This document shows positions 18,891 to 24,787 of a stretch of DNA of 24,787 nt, piece by piece. Origin of the DNA: Multifurca ochricompacta. Lineage: Eukaryota; Basidiomycota; Agaricomycetes; Russulales; Russulaceae. How positions within the stretch are numbered: the stretch's first letter is position 1; each line of letters begins with the position of its first letter. The stretch lies in NCBI GenBank assembly GCA_022496185.1, contig WTXG01000411.1, positions 1-24,787 of the forward strand, in the 5' to 3' direction. The position numbers and the translations under genes were made by a program. A model generated the notes under the pieces. The model made no database searches. It was not told the origin of the DNA and saw nothing but the letters and a program-made list of their open reading frames with translations.

Positions 18891-21800
18891 CTATGTCGCC
18901 GCGTCTCCTATTCTCGGGCGATTTAGCACTCCTCGGCCGAACGCCGCTGCGACGGCACGGAACCCGTTCTCCTTGACGTCTGACAAGAAAAGGTCGTGCT
19001 GATCGGCAAGTTGCTCGTTGTTGCGACGGATTTCTTGTATGACTCCATGCGCGCGTACGCAAAGTGGACACTCCGTATCATGATCGCCCAAGCACCTGCA
19101 ACCCACCATCCAAAGAAAGAAAGAGAGAGAGAGAGAGAGACGGTAAGCTTACGATAGAAAAAAAGGGAAAGAGTGTGTGCAAGTACTGACCGTTGGTGGA
19201 AGCTGTGATTACACATGAAGTGAATGCTAGGAAGATCCAGGTGGCCACCACACTGTGAACATTGCGTGGCGTGGAATAATCGCGGATGATCCGGGTCGGA
19301 GAGTTCCTCGACCTGCTTGAGTTTCGTGGTAGTCTCGAGCCGATACGACGCCGTGAGTTGCTCGTCCTGTTTACATGATTGCACCCACACACACATAAAC
19401 GTGTGATTTCCCTCCGTCATCCTTCCTCATCCTACCAATATAAGTTCCAGAAATCACGCACCGTATGCACCTCCTCGCGCGCCGTCCGTATACGCGCGAG
19501 CAGCCAATCCTTTACCAATCCAACGCTCGCCACGTCGTTCCGACTGAGCGCCTGCACGACGGCGAGCGGCGGCATAATCGCCCTTTCCTCAATCACGCGT
19601 AACACCTCACTGAGATCCTGCGAATGCCGAGCCATCAACTCGGGCGCGGACGTAAAGAAGCGCAACGCGAGTTTGTACAACTGCGGCGCCGCTCCACCAT
19701 ACTGCGCCAAACAGCGCATCACCTCCGTTCCGGCGCCCTCCGCTCCCCGTCGGTCCTGCTCCATCCAAAATCTGAGGACGTCCTCGTGCATTCCCAGACG
19801 CTCCCATAACAGCACGAGCCCGGGCGTGAAAGATCGCGTCGCGCAGAGGATCAGCGCGTGCGTCGGGTCATACAGTAGCCAATCGGACGCGCGCAGAAGT
19901 CGCAGCGCCTTGTCTCGTAGCGCGTCACGGCGCGCACTATCGCTCGTCGCAGAAGCGAGGGTAAGGTATAGCTCGAGGAGCGTGTTCCATACGGCCTGTT
20001 GGTCTGCCGCTTCGGCGCTGTCTTCGGCCCCTGCGTTGCCACCGACGGTGCTTTCTTTCGGTCCATCGAGGCTCTGGCCCCAGCGCCGAAATGCGACGGC
20101 TTCAAGGAAGAGGACGAGGTGCTCGCGATGTCCGACAAAGTTGGCAAAGTACAACCGCGGAGAGGGGCGCTTGACGGGCGGAGGCGGAGGAGCTGCGCGT
20201 ACAGTAGATGGTGGTGAGGGTGCGCGGGAACCGTCAACAGTCGCGTCGCGTCGCAAGCTGCGATCATTTTGACGCGCAGTCCGAGACGAAGCGGCGGAGG
20301 ATGCGACATGGTCTGTGGTAGAGACTGGCGACGCGGGTGCGATCGTTGGTGCAGATGCAGGCCCACGAAGAGCCAAGTATGAGAGGTACGAGCCACCGCC
20401 AGTAGGCTTGGAAGGTGTTGGTAGCGTGTCTGGCTCGGAGGCGAGTGGGTCTGTACCGGAACAAATCTCTATGAGAAGCTGGGTAGTCTCGTCAGGTAGT
20501 GCCGCTACCATAGCGCGGCCGTATCGTGCAAGGCCGTGCTCCGTCTAGGACGGCATTTGAGCAATCACAAAATCACAAGCGCTTGTCAAAAGAGTAGTTG
20601 TACTTACGGCCTCCGGCCCTAGTTGCCGCAGATACACCAATGCGTCGTTGAAATTTCCTGTATCCTCGATCTGAATGCGAAGGTAGTCCTCGTGCCGAGA
20701 CCACTTTTTTGCAAGGTATGCGGCGTGCTCAAAGTATCCAGCTTGCCGACACACACGGATCGCAGTATCAAGATCAAACGGCAGCTCATCGGTACCACTT
20801 TCGGAATCGATGTCATTGCTGCCGCGCTTCGATTCGGTTTTGATGAAGCTGTCGAGCCGCGCGGCGTCCTTGAGTTTCGTGTAGGTGTTGAGCAAGAGGG
20901 TCGTGTGGTCCGAATTGGCCACTCCAAGCGAATGTAATTCTTGCAGATACGTGACCAGGTTGTGAATACGCTGTGCATCTAAAAACTAAGCAGCGATCAG
21001 GGCGTCACCGTCGCACTCCAAAAGAGATGTGATTGAACAAGGGATACCTTGCGGATGACGTAACTGGGTTGTGTATACCCTATCGTTTGAAGGTACTGTT
21101 GCATGGCAGCATCGTAGTCCGGCTTAGCATACAAGTAGTCTCCATACTGCCGATGAATATCAGCCACGCTTTCTTTCCCCAACTGCTGTGTCTTTGCGAT
21201 GTCCAACGCAAGGACGTAGTATCCCCTGCGGTAGAGCATATCCAGTTTCGTCGCGGTTGGTTTCTCCTGGAGACAGGAGAGTTTACCGTCATTGGACAGA
21301 ACATATATGTTGCCCCACTGCGAGAAAACCTCTCGTACGCCCTCGGTGAATGGCTCGCTGTGTGCCACAAACTTGTTCTCGAGGTCGAAAACGGCAACTT
21401 TGGTAACCTCAATGCCGCTCGCGCCCACATTCCTGGCGGCAAAGTTCCGAATGGTCGCCGAGGCCGACGTCGCATTCGCTGTCAAAGGAGGGGAGACGAT
21501 GACAAGATAGTTCAAATGGGTGTGTACTGATGTCTTCGGCCCTGAGTACAGCCGTCAGCGTTGACATACAGTGGCAGATCAAAGTCAAGTGAAAATGAAT
21601 TAACACGTACCTTCATACGCATACGAGGACCCCCGATTCTCCGCGCCACAAATAAAGATCGCCTCTTCGCGAGCAACGACCATGTCACGCGCCTTCCAAT
21701 CCATGACAGCACACCCCAGTGCCGCTCCAGCCTCATGTACCTCGCTTGCCGCACCACCACTCCCGCGGCCAGACGCTTGATACACCAACACGCGATTGGT

Positions 21801-22533
21801 CGTCGCGATGAAGAGGTACATCGCTGGCGTATCGTCCGTCGGTTCGCGAAAGCCAAGGGCCGTAACTGGTTCTGTGGCGGACTCGTGTACGGTGCGGGGT
21901 TTGGGGATGGCTGTGAGAGAAGTGGAACCCGAAAGGATGGACTGGTCTAGATGCCGGTAAAGAATGACCGTGCCGTCACCAAGCCCAATGGCAAGGAACG
22001 CGAGGCCGGCAGAGAGGGCAATGGAGGTGACCTGTCGACAAATTTTTATTAGCACATGGTGGAGTAAAGAAGAATGTTCGAAAGGCGCACGGGATGCGGC
22101 CGATTGCTCGTCTGCACCTTGATGGAGCGTAATAAAGTCGGTGTGCCGGTTTTGTCTGTCTTTTCCAAATGCCAAATTTTGAGAAGAGGATTCCTGACAC
22201 CGTCTTCTTCCTACATGTTAACGTCAATATTACTCAATGTAAGGCAGAGGAAGGAGGAGTACTGACGCCAAGTGTCACAAGGTACCCGCGCCTTTCTACC
22301 ATGTGGGTTACGCGTCCGCCAACATGCGCGACCCAGCTTGAGGAGGGTTCGAATTCTTTGTTGAGCACGTGTACACTCCCGTGCATATCTGCGACAATGA
22401 CTCCATATGCCGAGGATGTGACGTTCGAGATGGAGGCTGCCGCTCGCAGGATGTGCGGACTCTCAGCAAGATCATGCGCGTCTTTGACAGGTACGACGTC
22501 GAAGAATGGGAATTGTCTCCACTGCAAGCTCAT
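18891..22533 (-). CDS. VPS11: Vps11 (Pep5), HOPS/CORVET tethering core subunit with RING, eight exons
   Basis: Vps11 is a class C core subunit of the CORVET and HOPS tethers on endosomes and vacuole; its RING end pairs with Vps18 (family knowledge). Exons on the minus strand: 22533-22267, 22210-22091, 22031-21611, 21541-21048, 20985-20608, 20544-19462, 19366-19191, 19095-18891; 1047 residues. Introns are 56-95 nt, all GT..AG with matching phase. The N-terminus MSLQWRQFPFFDV fits the family start. Residues 1 to about 400 form the WD-like propeller (AIGLGDGTVILYRHL). From about 400 there are helical repeats (RRGYYVLALDIAK, QYGDYLYAKPDYDAAMQQY). Residues about 595-690 are a Pro/Ser/Ala-rich, probably disordered insertion, followed by helical sequence. 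The RING spans about 957-992 (CSQC, CNHSFH, RCL, CPLC; C3H2C3 spacing). Confidence 0.94.
19113..19140. repeat. GA microsatellite inside VPS11 intron 7
   Basis: An AGAAAG-(AG)n run on the plus strand is the CT-rich polypyrimidine tract of the VPS11 intron (19190-19096) upstream of its acceptor. Length variation here could affect splicing. Confidence 0.7.
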
Positions 22534-22873
22534 CAGAGAGTTTCAAACCGATTAATTAATTACACATACTCCCGGTGCAAAAGAAGTGGAAGACGACGCC
22601 GCTGCCGCTGCTGTCGTCGTGGTCGATTTGGGAGTTGTTGTTGAAAGGGAAAGCATACAGCATACAAGTGGCCAGTAGTGAAGGTGAAGAATTGCGACTC
22701 AGCGGGCCGGGGAAAGCCGACCTCTTGTGAGTCGGTTCGGCTCAGTCCGCGAAGAATCTGCCGAGTGAGAAGTCCGTCAGTGACCGTCACACCTTTACAA
22801 CCCGTACCCAGCCAGCTCAACCGTACCCAGCTTAAAACACCAAAAAACAATCGCATCTCTCTTCGACACTCAT
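22534..22873. promoter_or_regulatory. Bidirectional promoter region of VPS11 and ATP18
   Basis: The 340 bp between the two start codons must serve both genes. Close to ATP18 the 11-mer CCGTACCCAGC occurs twice (22802-22812 and 22821-22831), 19 bp apart. The VPS11 side carries GCCGCTGCCGCTGCTG-like triplet sequence and an AATTAATTA block near 22552. No CCAAT or TATA box is assigned with confidence. Confidence 0.55.
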
Positions 22874-23219
22874 ATGGCATTCTTCGGTCTTCGCAAGTGG
22901 CCTACACCTGTAAGTTTAACTGTTTTTTCAAAGATATTCGTATATATATCCTCGCTTGTTCGTTTCGGTTGGATGATACTCAAAAGCTAACGATTCATGC
23001 TCAGGTTTTCCGGCCATTGTGGCCATTCTTTGCTGCTAGCGGCATTACCTACTTCCTCGTCTCCAAAGCTCAAGATATTGCTGTTCGCTGTGCGTCGCTT
23101 GGTTGGTCCAAAAATATTGCCAGCTCACGCTTTTTTTTTTCTCGCCTATAGCTGAAGGTTTCCGCGATGACCCGCGCAACCCGTACGCAGCACAGATTTC
23201 AAAGGAGGCGCATCATTAG
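22874..23219 (+). CDS. ATP18: Mitochondrial F1Fo ATP synthase subunit j (Atp18), three exons
   Basis: Exons 22874-22909, 23005-23089 and 23152-23219 encode 62 residues; introns are 95 and 62 nt, GT..AG, with matching phase. Subunit j (i/j) is a small single-pass inner-membrane protein of the Fo part, located near the dimer interface (family knowledge; the yeast protein is 59 residues). The sequence starts MAFFGLRKWPTP, has one hydrophobic segment (about residues 15-31, RPLWPFFAASGITYFLV), then KAQDIAV and a polar C-terminus with DDPRNPYAAQISKE. The short N-terminus, the WPTPV-x-RPLWPF pattern and the DPRNPY tail fit the Atp18 family. Because the exons are tiny, simple ORF scanning misses it. 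Confidence 0.88.
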
Positions 23220-24292
23220 AGCAGATAATACTTGTAACCGTGTGTGGCGCGCCTGCATTCTCCAATAGAGAGCATTATTCAACTGTCCCCTCCATCCCCC
23301 CAAACGCATACACACACCCCCACACCAACTCCGTGCCCTTCATTGAGGGGGGATCATATTACTGGCATGTATTTTGACGCATTTTATCGCTCCGCCTTAT
23401 TCCGCTTCATCGCCGGCGTGACGTTCGGCATGGGTTTCAACGATGAGCGGTATTCAGCTCGTCCGGTGATGTACCATTGCGATCTGATTTGCAACCGGGT
23501 CGAAGAAGTGCACGTGCTATTCATTGGTCAACCCGAACAATCTTGACGCACTCTATCTGAAATATCTGAACGACTGCCACATTCCTTGGGGACGGGTGCG
23601 GCTTGAGGGGTGAGCAGTCTGAAACACGTGCGCCGGTTGCCCTGAGGGAGGGAGTCGGAGCGCTTATGGGACCTGTGGACCCACATCGTACCCCACTTTT
23701 AGTTCTGAAACAAGCTTAGGACTCCCCCCCAAGATATGCGAGGGTTCTTGGAGCTTCGCTGAGTATCGTCGTGAAACACCAGCTTCCTCATGCGATAGGC
23801 ACATGGTCATCTACGCCGTTCTCTTGCAGCGAGGGCGCGATTGTTCGACCTCATGTCTCGAGAGGACGGCGCGTGATGCCACACATTGGTGCCGCTATCG
23901 ACAGAAGTAGCACACGCGTGTGTGATTGAGCAGGATTGGCAAGCGATGTCGAACCGGCGGAAAGGTCTACCCCGGACGCGTGTTTCGCTTACGTGTGAAC
24001 ACGTTGAGTGCACTTGCCAATTTCTTGTGCGCCACAGGACCCACTTTTTCTATAGAAATTTCCACGATGTCAATCATATATGTCGGAAAGCCTAGCGGAT
24101 GTTCTCGCATTGCGTAGGTATACGTACTGACAGGACATATTAGCGTTCCTGGTATCTATGAATCGTTATTTGGGATTGTATGAGATGGAGCGGCGGGGAA
24201 GGGGGGGGGGGGAAAGGGGGGAGAAACTGTAACGTGCTCATACATCATGCCAAGAACTGGTAGATTTGTTGCACGTTGAGTGTTGATAGTGT
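23220..24292. other. Intergenic region, no gene recognised
   Basis: It should begin with the ATP18 3' UTR. Short frames occur on both strands (for example plus 23367-23546 and overlapping frames around 23810-24100), but none has a recognisable motif or splice structure. A CA/C-rich stretch lies at about 23305-23335. Confidence 0.4.
24195..24221 (+). repeat. G-rich tract, potential quadruplex
   Basis: Runs of 4, 12 and 6 G are separated by AA and AAA. This is the longest G tract in the window and is likely to be length-polymorphic. Confidence 0.7.
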
Positions 24293-24787
24293 TCAACAAG
24301 CAGGCACGTTTGGGTATGGACCCCTCAGAGAGATAAAGAAGAATAAAGGGCCAAGCAGACTGGAGTAGGAGCGTGAGTGAGGCAAGGGATAGAAGGGATA
24401 TTCAAACAAACAAACAATGAGGGAGAGTGGGGGTGTTCGAGGTCCTTCGGAGGACCTGCGGCGAAGCTTTTTCGAAGGCGCCCTGTTCTCAAGGGTACAG
24501 ATAGTAGTACGATAGTGGGGGACGTTCTGGCCTTTGCCAGCGCTTCGTCGATACAGATATTCATTCGTCCGTATCCACGGGGCAAATGTGACGGTTCTGG
24601 ATAGGTGGGGGAGGAAGGAGGGAAGAACCCATATCTGGGGCGCATCAAAATTGAGTGATATGGGGTGATGGCTGACGAGGCTGAACTTCTGTTGTCCACG
24701 ACACGATGGAGTGTCATGTGCATAATTCAAAAAAGGTGATTCTTGCTTCTGGGGCTGCGTCACTGCCGCCGCGTTGTAAGATATGAA
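24293..24787 (-). other. Open minus-strand frame running off the right edge
   Basis: On the minus strand one frame is open from the window end to the TGA/TAG-type stop at 24293, about 164 codons, including TLENRAPSKKLRRRSSEG in its middle. It could be the 3' part of a gene that starts outside the window. Against this, a second frame is open over most of the same span (24723-24325), the DNA is pyrimidine-rich on that strand, the C-terminal third is low complexity, and I recognise no family. Confidence 0.25.

Noticed and set aside
22340..22356. GGGTTCGAATTC resembling a tRNA B box
   Set aside because: It lies within VPS11 exon 1 and has no matching A box or cloverleaf around it. No other tRNA-like B box was found on either strand.
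1..24787. CRISPR arrays, bacterial operons, rRNA genes or viral structural genes
   Set aside because: No spaced repeats, ribosome-binding-site-led gene trains, rRNA cores or viral hallmark proteins were seen; intron-bearing genes mark this as fungal nuclear DNA.

Overview
The window is eukaryotic nuclear DNA, most likely from a filamentous basidiomycete (Agaricomycotina-like). The evidence is short GT..AG introns of about 50-210 nt in every recognisable gene, tight intergenic spacing around housekeeping genes, a decayed kinase of the type expanded in mushroom-forming fungi, and a LINE-type element with the ORF1 style of fungal genomes. Genus and species cannot be read from the sequence. All gene models below were assembled by hand from splice sites and reading phase; every exon join is phase-consistent.

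Left part (1-9.1 kb): low-complexity flank; a 1.7-kb LINE-derived insertion (761-2444) with a poly(A) tail and a perfect 14-bp target-site duplication; COA1, a five-exon mitochondrial cytochrome c oxidase assembly gene (minus strand, 3125-4294); a broken kinase-like gene (minus strand, about 5324-7293) with two in-frame stops and two frameshifts; and a two-exon gene (8565-9095) for a small protein that resembles a fungal family of unknown function.

Middle part (about 9.1-15.3 kb): 6.2 kb with no gene I can name. It holds several short open stretches, some flanked by plausible splice sites on the minus strand, plus homopurine tracts and small palindromes. It is either very poorly conserved coding sequence or decayed sequence.

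Right part (15.3-23.2 kb): a compact housekeeping block. RPN6 (minus, 9 exons) and RPN7 (plus, 5 exons), both subunits of the 26S proteasome lid, are divergent and share a 189-bp intergenic promoter. RPN7 converges on VPS11 (minus, 8 exons; HOPS/CORVET tethering subunit with C-terminal RING). VPS11 in turn is divergent from ATP18 (plus, 3 exons; 62-residue F1Fo ATP synthase subunit j) across a 340-bp promoter region. The last 1.5 kb carries G-rich tracts and an open minus-strand frame that runs off the right edge.

The points most worth a second look are the proteasome-lid gene pair with a telomere-repeat-like block in its shared promoter, the ORF1-only LINE derivative (broken reading frame but intact target-site duplication), the small uncharacterised protein at 8.6 kb, and the unexplained middle region.
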